The notes under the pieces: generated by a model
The model's input: only the letters and a program-made list of their open reading frames with translations
The model's database searches: none
Told to the model about the DNA's origin: nothing
Made by a program: the position numbers and the translations under genes
Shown here: piece after piece, positions 16,972-25,861 of the stretch
Position numbering within the stretch: the stretch's first letter is position 1
Layout: every line of letters begins with the position of its first letter
From: Candidatus Zipacnadia bacterium
GTDB lineage: Bacteria; Armatimonadota; Zipacnadia; Zipacnadales; UBA5352
Reading direction: 5' to 3'
Length of the DNA: 33,524 nucleotides
Assembly: GCA_029821635.1 (NCBI GenBank)
Contig: JALGSW010000038.1
Span: 1 to 33,524 of the forward strand

Positions 16972-18953
16972 TGCGACGCAACTCGATCGTAACTCTGCTG
17001 GTCGTGGCCGCCGTGGTCTACGTGTTCGTGATGATCCCACGGCTGACCACCGAGCAGGTCAAGGTTAAGGAGTACGAGTACTACACGGACTTCCACGACG
17101 CCTTCACGTCCGGGGAGATCGCGAACGTCGAGGTCATAACCGGACAGTCTGCGTCGGGAGACTTCACGGAGGGCGCCGAGGGCGACTTCGACCGCTACAT
17201 CGTGCGGGTGCCGCCCGACGACGAGTTCCTCGCGCGCCTGCAGGCAGAGAACGAGGCGCAGGACCTCGGCGTGAAGATCGCGGCGAAGGACGTTGGCATG
17301 GGCGAACGGATCCTCGCCATCGCCGGGACCTACCTCCTGCCGCTGGTGCTGCTGATCCTGTTCTGGCTGTTCATGATGAGGCAGATGAACAACAGGAGCG
17401 GGCAGGCGCTCAACTTCGGGCGCAGTCAGGCGCGGATGGTCGGCGACCAATGGGATCGCGTGACCTTCGACGACGTGGCCGGGATGTACGAGGTGAAAGA
17501 GGAGCTCGAGGAGGTCGTCGCGTTCCTCAAGCAGCCCGAACGCTTCCGCAAGCTCGGGGCGAAGATCCCCCGCGGCGTGCTGCTCATCGGCCCTCCGGGC
17601 TGCGGCAAGACGCTGCTGGCGCGGGCGGTCGCGGGCGAGGCGGGCGTGGCGTTCTTCTACATGTCCGGCTCGGACTTCGTGGAGATGTTCGTGGGCGTCG
17701 GCGCATCGCGCGTGCGCGACCTCTTCGAGCAGGCCAAGGCGCACCTTCCGGCGATCATCTTCATCGACGAGCTCGACGCCGTCGGCCGGCTGCGTGGCGC
17801 GGGCCTCGGTGGCGGGCACGATGAGCGTGAACAGACGCTCAACGCGCTGCTCGTGGAGATGGACGGCTTCGACCAGACGGATGACGTGATCCTGCTGGCC
17901 GCGACGAACCGCCCGGACATCCTCGACCCGGCGCTGCTCCGCCCCGGCCGCTTCGACCGGCAGATCATCGTCCCGATGCCGGACGTGAAGGAGCGGCGGG
18001 AGATCCTGGACATCTACGTGGCGAACAAGCACGTCTCCGACGACGTGGACTTCGACCTGCTCGCGCGCCGGTCCGTGGGCTTCTCCGGCGCGGACATCGA
18101 GAACATGGTCAACGAAGCGGCGCTGCTGGCCGGTCGCGAGGACAAGGAGATGATCGAGCGCGAGGACTTCGACGAAGCGATCGAGCGCATCATCGCCGGT
18201 CCGGAGCGCAAGAGCCGCATCATCCACGACGATGAGCGGCGTATCCTCGCCTACCACGAGGCCGGGCACGCTCTCGTCGGGCAGCTCCTGACCGACTTCG
18301 ACCCGGTCTACAAGGTCACGATCCTCCCGCGCGGGATGTCGCTGGGCTACACGATCTCGCTGCCGGAGGACGATCGCTACATCACCAGCAAGCAGCAGAT
18401 GATCGACCGCATGACGCAGGCGCTGGGCGGGCGGGCGGCCGAGGAACTCGTGATCGGCGAGATTCACACCGGCGCGCATCAGGACCTCGAGGTCGTCTCG
18501 CGGATCGCCCGCGCCATGGTGACCGAGTACGGGATGAGCGAGGCGCTCGGGCCGATCACCTACGGGAAGAAGACCGGGCCAGTCTTCCTCGGCAAGGACA
18601 TCGCGGAGGAACGCAACTACTCCGAGGCGATCGCCGAGCAGATCGACGAGGCGGTGCGGGACATCGTTGACAACTGCTACGATCGCGCCCGCGAACTGCT
18701 CGGGGAGCACGTTGCCGAGCTCGACCTGCTCGTGGAGAAGCTCCTCGAGTTCGAGACGCTTGATCGCGCGGACGTCGAGGCATTGCTCGAGCACGGTGTG
18801 ATGGCCGCTGAGCTTGCGGCCACGGAGCCGGCTGCACCACCTGTTGACGAGGACGCCGGCGCGGATGCGCCCGTCCCGGCCCCGCCGCAGGCGGAGCGCA
18901 AGCCCGAGCGTGGCGCGATCCCGCCCGGCATCCCCGAGCCCGGCACGCCCTGA
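16971..18953 (+). CDS. ftsH: ATP-dependent zinc metalloprotease FtsH
   Basis: TGATG overlap with tilS; N-terminal TM; Walker A GPPGCGKT, Walker [38 protein letters not shown], zinc motif HEAGH. Confidence 0.97.
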   Translation: MRRNSIVTLLVVAAVVYVFVMIPRLTTEQVKVKEYEYYTDFHDAFTSGEIANVEVITGQSASGDFTEGAEGDFDRYIVRVPPDDEFLARLQAENEAQDLGVKIAAKDVGMGERILAIAGTYLLPLVLLILFWLFMMRQMNNRSGQALNFGRSQARMVGDQWDRVTFDDVAGMYEVKEELEEVVAFLKQPERFRKLGAKIPRGVLLIGPPGCGKTLLARAVAGEAGVAFFYMSGSDFVEMFVGVGASRVRDLFEQAKAHLPAIIFIDELDAVGRLRGAGLGGGHDEREQTLNALLVEMDGFDQTDDVILLAATNRPDILDPALLRPGRFDRQIIVPMPDVKERREILDIYVANKHVSDDVDFDLLARRSVGFSGADIENMVNEAALLAGREDKEMIEREDFDEAIERIIAGPERKSRIIHDDERRILAYHEAGHALVGQLLTDFDPVYKVTILPRGMSLGYTISLPEDDRYITSKQQMIDRMTQALGGRAAEELVIGEIHTGAHQDLEVVSRIARAMVTEYGMSEALGPITYGKKTGPVFLGKDIAEERNYSEAIAEQIDEAVRDIVDNCYDRARELLGEHVAELDLLVEKLLEFETLDRADVEALLEHGVMAAELAATEPAAPPVDEDAGADAPVPAPPQAERKPERGAIPPGIPEPGTP

Positions 18954-18974
18954 CGCACCGGGGAGGCCCACGCG

Positions 18975-19529
18975 ATGACCGAACGCAATCACGAGGCCGA
19001 GCACGGATCCGGCAGCCGGACGCCGGACGCCTGGCTCGGCCTCGGCTCGAACATGGGCCGGCGCGCGCGGATGCTCGCCGAGGCCCTCAGCGCGCTTGAG
19101 GCGCACGAGGGCCTGGAGCTCGGCGCCGCGTCATCGGTCTACGAGACCGACCCGGTGGGCGTCACCGATCAGCCGGCCTTCCTCAACATGGTCGCGCGCT
19201 TCCGCTGTACGCTCACCCCGCCCGGGCTGCTGGAGGCCGTGCGGGCGGTCGAGGCGAAGCTGGGCCGCGTGCGAACGATGCGCTGGGGTCCGCGCACGAT
19301 CGACGTGGACGTGCTGCTCATCGGCGGGCTGCGCGTGCAAACCGATGAGCTGACGGTGCCGCACCCGGAGCTGACGAGGCGGCAGTTCGTGCTGGTGCCG
19401 CTGGCGGAGATCGCTCCCGAGCTGTCTCTGCCGGACGGGCGAACGGCCGCCGAGCTGGCCGACCCCGGCGGCGAGGCCGTGCGACGGCTGGGGACACTCG
19501 ACGAACTGCTGCGACGCGAGAGACGCTGA
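18975..19529 (+). CDS. folK: 2-amino-4-hydroxy-6-hydroxymethyldihydropteridine diphosphokinase
   Basis: LGLGSNMGRRARML, SSVYETDPVGVTDQPAFLNMV, RWGPRTIDVDVLLIGG, PHPELTRRQFVLVPLAEIAPEL. Confidence 0.94.
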   Translation: MTERNHEAEHGSGSRTPDAWLGLGSNMGRRARMLAEALSALEAHEGLELGAASSVYETDPVGVTDQPAFLNMVARFRCTLTPPGLLEAVRAVEAKLGRVRTMRWGPRTIDVDVLLIGGLRVQTDELTVPHPELTRRQFVLVPLAEIAPELSLPDGRTAAELADPGGEAVRRLGTLDELLRRERR

Positions 19530-19556
19530 GCGACCAGGGCGGGGAGCGGGTGGTCG

Positions 19557-20555
19557 ATGTTCTTCGGCACGGCACAGGCGCGTGAGCGAGCGGAGGTCTT
19601 CGGCGGGCTGGCGGCGATGGTCCGCGCCGGCGTGAGCATGGGCGAGTCGCTCACTGCCCTCGCGGGGGACATGCGCCCATCGCGGATGCAGGCCGCGCTG
19701 CTGCGCGTCGGCCACGAGGTCTCCGGCGGACGGACGTTCTCCACGTGCCTGCAGGAGCACCCCGAGATCTTCTCGTCGCTGACCGTCGCGATGCTGCAGG
19801 TCGGCGAGCGTGGCGGGGGGCTCGAGCAGGCTCTGCGCGGCATCGCAGACTACCACGAGCGCGACTTCGAGCTGCGCAGCCTCCTGCAGCGTGAGCTGAC
19901 CTACCCGATCATCCTCTTCGCCGCGATCCTCTTCATCCCCCTGATCGGCAGGCTCATCGTCGTCTGGGTCACCGAGACTCTTCTCGCCGCACTCCTCGCA
20001 GGGGCAGCCGCACTGCTGCTCTACGCACTCGTCTTCGGCGTGCCGGGCGTGCTCGTGTATCTGCTCATCAGGAACGCGCGGCAGTCCACGGCCGGGCGCC
20101 TGCGCCTCGACCGCATCAAGCTGCGGCTGCCGCTCGTGGGCAAGGTCCTGCGCAAGCTCGCGCTCGCGCGCTTCTGCCGGGCGCTCGCGTCACTCTACTC
20201 GGCGGGTGTGCTGATGGGCACCTCGCTGCGGCTGGCGGGCCAGGCCTCGGGGAACGAGGTCGTCGCGCGCGAGCTCGGCGGCGGCGCGGGTGCGGTCGAG
20301 GCGGGCGCGGGCCTCGCCGAAGCCCTTGGTAAATCCTCGGTGATGCCCAACACCGTCCTGCAGATGCTCAGGACGGGGGAGCACACCGGCGAGGTGGACG
20401 CGATGGCGCACAACGTCGCCGACCACCTGGAGGTCGAGGCGCAGACCGCGATCAAACAGATGGCCGTCACGGTCACGCCGGTCTCGGTGGTGATCGCCGG
20501 GGTCATCGTCGCACTGATGCTCCTGAGCTTCTACGGAGGCCTCTACTCATTCTGA
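19557..20555 (+). CDS. Type II secretion system F (GspF/PilC)-family protein
   Basis: Two GspF-like repeats (AAMVRAGVSMGESLTALAGDM...LQVGERGGGLEQAL; ASLYSAGVLMGTSLRLAGQ...MLRTGEHTGEVDAM) with TM segments. Confidence 0.85.
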   Translation: MFFGTAQARERAEVFGGLAAMVRAGVSMGESLTALAGDMRPSRMQAALLRVGHEVSGGRTFSTCLQEHPEIFSSLTVAMLQVGERGGGLEQALRGIADYHERDFELRSLLQRELTYPIILFAAILFIPLIGRLIVVWVTETLLAALLAGAAALLLYALVFGVPGVLVYLLIRNARQSTAGRLRLDRIKLRLPLVGKVLRKLALARFCRALASLYSAGVLMGTSLRLAGQASGNEVVARELGGGAGAVEAGAGLAEALGKSSVMPNTVLQMLRTGEHTGEVDAMAHNVADHLEVEAQTAIKQMAVTVTPVSVVIAGVIVALMLLSFYGGLYSF

Positions 20556-20572
20556 CCCGCGCGTGAGAGCCT

Positions 20573-21592
20573 ATGCCTGAGGACAGCTTCGATCCGTGGC
20601 GCACGCTCGGCATCCCGGTGGGCGCCCGGCCGGATGAGATCCGCCGCGCCTTCCGCAGCCTCGCGCGCCGCCATCACCCCGACGTGAACCGCCTCGCCCC
20701 CAGCGCGCACGAGCAGTTCATCCGCCTCCGCCAGGCGTACGAGACGCTCATGGACGATGAGATGCGGGCGCGGCTTGAGCACGAAGCGCTGGCGGGCGAC
20801 CTCGATCTGATCATCATCATCGAGGACTTCGAGGTGACGCTGCTCGACGCGTACGAGCTGCTGGAGCGCGGGTACATCGACGAGGCGCGCGACCTCTACC
20901 TCGACCTCGCACGCAAGCGCCCCGGCGACCCGCGGCTGCTGGAGCTGCTCGACACGATCCGGCGCGTCGAGGACCGCGGCGTCGCGGCCTCGGCCGGCAC
21001 GCGCACCGCTCCCCCACCCGAGACAGCCCCCGGCGAACACGTGCATACGCGCACGCAGGAGAGCTGGCGCGAGATGTGGCAGCCTGAGCCGATCGGGGCG
21101 CGCTGGTGGCTGGTGGGGCTGAGCACGCTTACGGTTGCGGCCTGCACGGTCGGCCTGCGCGGCGTCCAGGCCGAGCCGTTCGTCGGCGGCTACTCATTGC
21201 CGGAGATCGGGCTGGCGGCGCTGGCGGGCTTCGTGGGCACGGCGCTGCTGGCCGCCAGCGGCCTGATCGGCTCGTTCGACTGGGAGCTCGGGACGATGGT
21301 CGGCGACGCCGGCCACGATGCCCCCGCGTGGCTCTACCTCGGCGTGGCCGGACTGCTCTCCCCCGCGCTCGCGCTGGCCTTCTACGCGGTCTTCGTGCTG
21401 ACGCAAATGCGCTGGTCATGGGACGTCACGGGCTTCTTCGCGGCGGTCTTCGCGGTGGCGACGGCGATGGCCTGGGCGCACGGCGGCGGCTACGCGATGA
21501 CGATCGTGGTGGGCTCCAGCGCGCTCTTCGTGCCGGGGATGATGGGCTGGGCCTTCGGCTCGATCTTCCGGCCGGGGCAGTGGTGGGAGTAG
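20573..21592 (+). CDS. J-domain protein with C-terminal membrane region
   Basis: DPWRTLGIPVGARPDEIRRAFRSLARRHHPDVNRLAPSAHEQFIRLRQAYETLMD (HPD motif), then several hydrophobic TM stretches. Confidence 0.85.
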   Translation: MPEDSFDPWRTLGIPVGARPDEIRRAFRSLARRHHPDVNRLAPSAHEQFIRLRQAYETLMDDEMRARLEHEALAGDLDLIIIIEDFEVTLLDAYELLERGYIDEARDLYLDLARKRPGDPRLLELLDTIRRVEDRGVAASAGTRTAPPPETAPGEHVHTRTQESWREMWQPEPIGARWWLVGLSTLTVAACTVGLRGVQAEPFVGGYSLPEIGLAALAGFVGTALLAASGLIGSFDWELGTMVGDAGHDAPAWLYLGVAGLLSPALALAFYAVFVLTQMRWSWDVTGFFAAVFAVATAMAWAHGGGYAMTIVVGSSALFVPGMMGWAFGSIFRPGQWWE

Positions 21593-21665
21593 CAGGCCGC
21601 GCACCCCGACGCGACGAACCCCCTCAACCGCTGTGGTTCCGCCATGAATGTCTTGACGGAACGTA

Positions 21666-21695
21666 TTGACGCGATGTCATGACACGTGATAGGAT
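21666..21695 (+). promoter_or_regulatory. Sigma70-type promoter for the BrnT/BrnA-like pair
   Basis: TTGACG-N18-TAGGAT just upstream of ATG 21713. Confidence 0.5.
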
Positions 21696-21712
21696 CGGGG
21701 GACAACGAACAC

Positions 21713-21970
21713 ATGGGCGTCAGTGAATGGTGGGCCAGTGGCGCGGCCATGGAGCACATGCTCAACGACCACGGAGTTGAGTGGCACGAAGTCGAGGAGA
21801 TCCTGGCGCAGGAGCCGCCGTTCCGCAGGATGCGTGATGTGCGAGGTGAGAAGCGCTACCGACTGCACGGCCGGACCGAAGGCGGTCGGTGCCTCACGAT
21901 CGTCTTCGCAATAGACGGACCGATAGCGAGAGTCGTCACCGCATATGACACACCGAAGAGGATGCGATGA
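21713..21970 (+). CDS. BrnT-like toxin
   Basis: HGVEWHEVEEILAQEPPFRRMRDVRGEKRYRLHGRTEGGRCLTIVFAIDGPIARVVTAYDTPKRMR fits the BrnT pattern. The ORF track start (GTG 21686) overlaps the -10 box; ATG 21713 is preferred but uncertain. Confidence 0.75.
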   Translation: MGVSEWWASGAAMEHMLNDHGVEWHEVEEILAQEPPFRRMRDVRGEKRYRLHGRTEGGRCLTIVFAIDGPIARVVTAYDTPKRMR

Positions 21971-22284
21971 AGATGGCCAAGAAGAAGTACCTGCCGCACT
22001 TCGAGACCGAGGAAGAAGAACTCGAGTTCTGGAAGACGGCACAGGCCGAGGACTATGAATCCGAGCCCGTTGACGATATCACCTGGAACATCCGAGAAGA
22101 GAAGAAGAAGCGCGTCACGATCCGGCTGCAGCCCAGCCTGATCGATGAGCTAAAGGAGTTCGCGGAGGAAGTCGAGCTGCCCTATCAGACGCTCACGCGA
22201 GCCCTCATCCGCCGCGGGCTGGAGCAGGCGCGTCGCGAGCGGGCCGAGCTTCAGGCGCCTGCCGAGGCCGGCGCACGCGAATGA
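21967..22284 (+). CDS. BrnA/CopG-like ribbon-helix-helix antitoxin
   Basis: ATGA overlap with the toxin; PHFETEEEELEFWKTAQAEDYES...KKRVTIRLQPSLIDELKEFAEEVELPYQTLTRALIRRGLEQ. Confidence 0.82.
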   Translation: MKMAKKKYLPHFETEEEELEFWKTAQAEDYESEPVDDITWNIREEKKKRVTIRLQPSLIDELKEFAEEVELPYQTLTRALIRRGLEQARRERAELQAPAEAGARE

Positions 22285-22294
22285 GGCGACGCCC

Positions 22295-22492
22295 ATGACC
22301 GTCCTGCGACCGACGATCCCCCCGCTGCTCTCCGACGAGCAGCTTCAGCGCATCCACGATGCCGCGCTCGAGACCATCGAGCGCGTTGGCATGTACTGCG
22401 ACCGCCCGGACGTGCTCGAGCGCCTGCGCGCGCTGGAGGCCATCCACGCCCGGGCTGAGCGGCACTTCCGAGGAGAGGCGGGCGCACAGTGA
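22295..22492 (+). pseudogene. Remnant of an MttB-like (trimethylamine methyltransferase family) N-terminus, 65 aa
   Basis: RPTIPPLLSDEQLQRIHDAALETIERVGMYCDRPDVLERL matches the N-terminal pattern of MttB-family proteins (normally about 450-500 aa), then runs into unrelated sequence and stops. Confidence 0.55.
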
Positions 22493-23625
22493 CATCGATC
22501 GAGCGGGTCAAGGCCGCGTTGGCGTTCGAGGAGCCCGACCGCGTTCCGCTGGCGCATTTCGCCATCGACTGCGACACGATCGGGCGGGTGATCGGTCGCA
22601 GGAGCATCGTGCGGGACAAAGCCGGACTGCAGCTCGCGTACTGGGAGGGCCGGCGCGACGAGGTCGTCGCGCAGATGACCGCGGACCTGATCGACTTCTA
22701 CCGGGCGCTCGACGTGTGGGACGTGATCCCGCTGTGGAAGATGGCACGGGTGCCGCCGAAGGGTTACCATCCCGCGCCTCCGAAGAAGGTCGCCGAGGGT
22801 ACCTGGGAGGACGTCGCCGGTCGCGTCTACCGTTTTTCAGAGACGTCCAACGAGATCTGCCTGATCCGCGACCCGAACCCGCCGCGCGAGTGGAGCGAGG
22901 ACGACTTCCCGCTCGACCCGCAGGTCGGCCCCGAGGACGAGAGCATCTACGAGGCCTACGACGCGATCCTCCCGACGCTGCCTGAGGGGAAGTACATCCT
23001 CGGAACCTTCCCGACGGCGACCGAGCAGGTGCTGCTGGGTGGCTATGAGCGCGGGATGCTGGAGATCGCGCTGCGCCCCGAGCTGGTCGAGCGCGCGGGG
23101 CAGTCGGGGATCGCGCGGGCGCGCATCGAGCAGGAGCGCTGGCGGCCGCGTGGCGGTCACGGCGTCATCGTCGGCGCGGACTTCGGGCACACCACCGGCA
23201 CCTTCGTCTCCCCGGCGACCTTCCGACGGCTCTTCGCGCCCGCGGTGGTGTCCAACGCGCAGGCGGCCCACGCGGCCGGACTCGACTTCTTCCAGCATTC
23301 CTGCGGCGACTTCAAGCCGATCATCGACCAGCTCGCCGACGCGGGGATCGACTGCATGCAGTCGCTGCAGGAGAGCGCGGGAATGACGCCCGCGGTCGTG
23401 AATGAACTCTCCGGCGGACGCATGGCGGGCTGGGGCGGGATGGACGTCGGAGTGCTGGTCGGCGGCACACCCGACGAGGTGCGTGCCTCGGCGCGCACGA
23501 GCATGCAGCGGGACAAGCCCGGCGGCGGCTTCCTGATGGGCGCGGGCAACTCCGTGGCCTTCGGCACGCCCTATGACAACTTCATGGCATGGCTCGACGA
23601 GTTCGAGCGCACGCGCGACTACTGA
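22489..23625 (+). CDS. Uroporphyrinogen decarboxylase (URO-D) family protein, probably a methyltransferase-type member
   Basis: SIERVKAALAFEEPDRVPLAHFAID...; HxC motif in FFQHSCGDFKPIIDQLADAGID; GTG start overlapping the MttB remnant stop. Confidence 0.8.
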   Translation: MTSIERVKAALAFEEPDRVPLAHFAIDCDTIGRVIGRRSIVRDKAGLQLAYWEGRRDEVVAQMTADLIDFYRALDVWDVIPLWKMARVPPKGYHPAPPKKVAEGTWEDVAGRVYRFSETSNEICLIRDPNPPREWSEDDFPLDPQVGPEDESIYEAYDAILPTLPEGKYILGTFPTATEQVLLGGYERGMLEIALRPELVERAGQSGIARARIEQERWRPRGGHGVIVGADFGHTTGTFVSPATFRRLFAPAVVSNAQAAHAAGLDFFQHSCGDFKPIIDQLADAGIDCMQSLQESAGMTPAVVNELSGGRMAGWGGMDVGVLVGGTPDEVRASARTSMQRDKPGGGFLMGAGNSVAFGTPYDNFMAWLDEFERTRDY

Positions 23626-23652
23626 AGCATCGACCGGTCCGAGGAGGACGCT

Positions 23653-24630
23653 ATGACGATCCGAGCGCTGCGCCCCGATGAGTTCGACGAGCACGCCGAG
23701 CTGGTCTTCGTCTCGTACACCCACGAGCGCGAGGCCCCGGAGGGCTCGATGCTCGCCGACCGCGGCTGGTGGCTGCGCAGCATCGAGCGTGACCCCTTCT
23801 ACGAGCCGGCACAGACGCGCGTGATGCAGCTCGACGGGCGGCTCGTGGCCAGCGTCACATGCTACCTGCGCCCGACCTACGTGCCCGGCAGGCAGGCGAA
23901 GGCCGCGTGCATCGGCAGCGTCTGCACGCACCCGGACTACCGCCGCCGGGGGCTCGTGCGCCAGGTGCTCGACGAGGCCGCGGCGTGGATGACCGCCGAG
24001 GGCTTCGAGTGGTCGTGGCTCTACGGGAAGTACGAGGTCTACGGCGGCAGCGGCTGGCAGAACCTCTCGACGTGGGACACACACGCGAACCTGCGCCTGC
24101 GCGAGGACGTCCTCGGCGAAGTCACCCTCCGGCCCGCCGACCCGGACGCCGATCTGCCGCTGCTCATGCGCGTGCACGAGGCGTTCAGCGGCCGGCTGGC
24201 CGGGCCGACGGCGCGCAGCGAACAGTACTGGCGCAGGCGCGTGCTGGCCGCGACGCCGTGGGGCCCGGCGCCCACGTACGAGGTCGCTGAAGCGAGCGCC
24301 GAGGCGGTCGGCTACGTCTGCATGAGCGGCGCCTCCGTGCGCGAGATCGGCTGGCTCGACCGGCCGCACGGACTGCTCGCGGCGATCATGACGCGCATGG
24401 ATGGCGAGCCGGTGCACTTCGGCTTCTCATTGCCGGAGTTGACCGCGGCGCTGCGCGACATCTCCGCCATCCCCACGCAGCAGCAGTGCTTCCGCGAGCC
24501 CGGCGGCGTCGAGCTGCGTGAGGCCTACCGCGGCCTGTGGCGCTCACACGCGGCGGACCGCGACACAGAGTCGCTCGTGCGCGCCATGCGCGACCTCGAC
24601 TACGTCATGTGGCCGGCGGACAGGGCGTAG
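23653..24630 (+). CDS. GNAT-family N-acetyltransferase
   Basis: ACIGSVCTHPDYRRRGLVRQVLDEAAAWMTAEGFEWSWLYGKYEVYGGSGW; Eis-like layout. Confidence 0.82.
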   Translation: MTIRALRPDEFDEHAELVFVSYTHEREAPEGSMLADRGWWLRSIERDPFYEPAQTRVMQLDGRLVASVTCYLRPTYVPGRQAKAACIGSVCTHPDYRRRGLVRQVLDEAAAWMTAEGFEWSWLYGKYEVYGGSGWQNLSTWDTHANLRLREDVLGEVTLRPADPDADLPLLMRVHEAFSGRLAGPTARSEQYWRRRVLAATPWGPAPTYEVAEASAEAVGYVCMSGASVREIGWLDRPHGLLAAIMTRMDGEPVHFGFSLPELTAALRDISAIPTQQQCFREPGGVELREAYRGLWRSHAADRDTESLVRAMRDLDYVMWPADRA

Positions 24631-24686
24631 GCAACGCCCTCCCCGGTCGCTTTGGCCGCTCCTCCTCATCACCTCGCGCGCGAAGT

Positions 24687-24714
24687 GCAACCATTCGCGC
24701 CGCCTCTGCGTATG
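24687..24714 (+). promoter_or_regulatory. Candidate ECF-sigma promoter upstream of the sigma gene
   Basis: TGCAACC-N16-CGTAT: AAC in the -35 and CGT in the -10 are the conserved ECF promoter elements. Confidence 0.5.
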
Positions 24715-24740
24715 CATCCACGGAAGGGACGGAGGGACGA

Positions 24741-25286
24741 GTGACCGACGCGCGCGACCGAAGGCTCGTGCTACGCGCAACCACCGGCGACAGGGAGGCC
24801 TTCGACGCCCTCGCCACCGGCTACCGCGACAGCATCTTCAGCTTCGCGTGCCGGATGCTCGGCGACCGCGACGGCGCATTCGACGCCGCCCAGGAGACCT
24901 TCGTCAAGGCCTGGGGCGCGCTGGAGAGCTTCGACACCGCCCGCCCCTTCCGCCCGTGGCTCTTTGCGATCTGCGCCAATGTCTGCACGGACATGCTGCG
25001 CAGGCGGCGGAGCCAGGCCAGCCTCGACGAGGAGGACCGGCCCGAGCCGCCCGACCCGAACGCAACGCCCGAGCGGATGGTCGAGGAACTGCAGGCGCAT
25101 GAGAGCGTCACACGCGCACTGAGGGCGCTGAGCGAGATCGAGCGCACGGTGGTCATCCTGAAGCACGCGCGCGGCTGGACCTTCCCGGAGATATCCGAGG
25201 CCACCGGGCTGCCGGTCGGGACGCTCAAGTCACACGCCCACCGCGGGCGCAGGAAGCTGGCCGATGCGATGGAGGACGCGCGATGA
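24741..25286 (+). CDS. ECF-type RNA polymerase sigma factor
   Basis: GTG 24741 with SD GGAGGG; DSIFSFACRMLGDRDGAFDAAQETFVKAWGALESFDTARPFRPWLFAICANVCTDMLRRR and sigma4 VVILKHARGWTFPEISEATGLPVGTLKSHAHRGRRKL. Confidence 0.93.
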   Translation: MTDARDRRLVLRATTGDREAFDALATGYRDSIFSFACRMLGDRDGAFDAAQETFVKAWGALESFDTARPFRPWLFAICANVCTDMLRRRRSQASLDEEDRPEPPDPNATPERMVEELQAHESVTRALRALSEIERTVVILKHARGWTFPEISEATGLPVGTLKSHAHRGRRKLADAMEDAR

Positions 25287-25834
25287 ACTGCGACGAGCTG
25301 GCGAGACGCCTGGACGACTACCTCGACGGTGAGCTCGGCGCCACGGCCACTCATGAGCTGCACACACACCTCGACACCTGCGCCGACTGCCGCGCACAGT
25401 TCGGGCCGCTGCTGCGGGCCGTGGAGGGCCTGAGCGCCCTGCCCGAGCTGCGCGCGCCGGCGGGACTGATCGAGGGCGTGATGGTGCGCCTGCCCGAGCG
25501 CGCGACGCGGCACGAGGCGCTGCCCGCCGGCGCCGGCTGGGCGCTGGGAATCGCCGGAGCAGCCGCGACCGCGCTGATCGCCGTCGCGACGCTGTGGCTC
25601 GCGCAGGGCATCGCGCTGAGTTGGGGCGAGCTGGCACGGGGGCTCGCGCTCGGCGGGCAGTCGATCGCGAACTCGCTCGGGGTCGCGCTGAACGTCGCGG
25701 GGACGGTCGCCGCGACGGCCGGCGAGCCGCTGGCGATGGCACTGCTGGTGAACGTGGCGCTGCTCGGGGCAGCGGCGGTCGTGGTCATGGGCTGGCGCCG
25801 GCTGACGCCGGCAACGACACAGGTCATAGCGTAG
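25283..25834 (+). CDS. Anti-sigma factor with N-terminal zinc-finger (zf-HC2/ZAS-like) domain and TM segments
   Basis: ATGA overlap with sigma; MNCDELARRLDDYLDGELGATATHELHTHLDTCADCRAQF. Confidence 0.88.
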   Translation: MNCDELARRLDDYLDGELGATATHELHTHLDTCADCRAQFGPLLRAVEGLSALPELRAPAGLIEGVMVRLPERATRHEALPAGAGWALGIAGAAATALIAVATLWLAQGIALSWGELARGLALGGQSIANSLGVALNVAGTVAATAGEPLAMALLVNVALLGAAAVVVMGWRRLTPATTQVIA

Positions 25835-25861
25835 GTTGGACAGACCAGGAGGTCGAACACG

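Noticed and set aside
16788-19106. 772-aa minus-strand ORF
   Set aside because: Antisense to ftsH with shadow-ORF composition.
22837-24417. 526-aa minus-strand ORF
   Set aside because: Antisense to URO-D and GNAT genes; R/H/A-rich shadow ORF.
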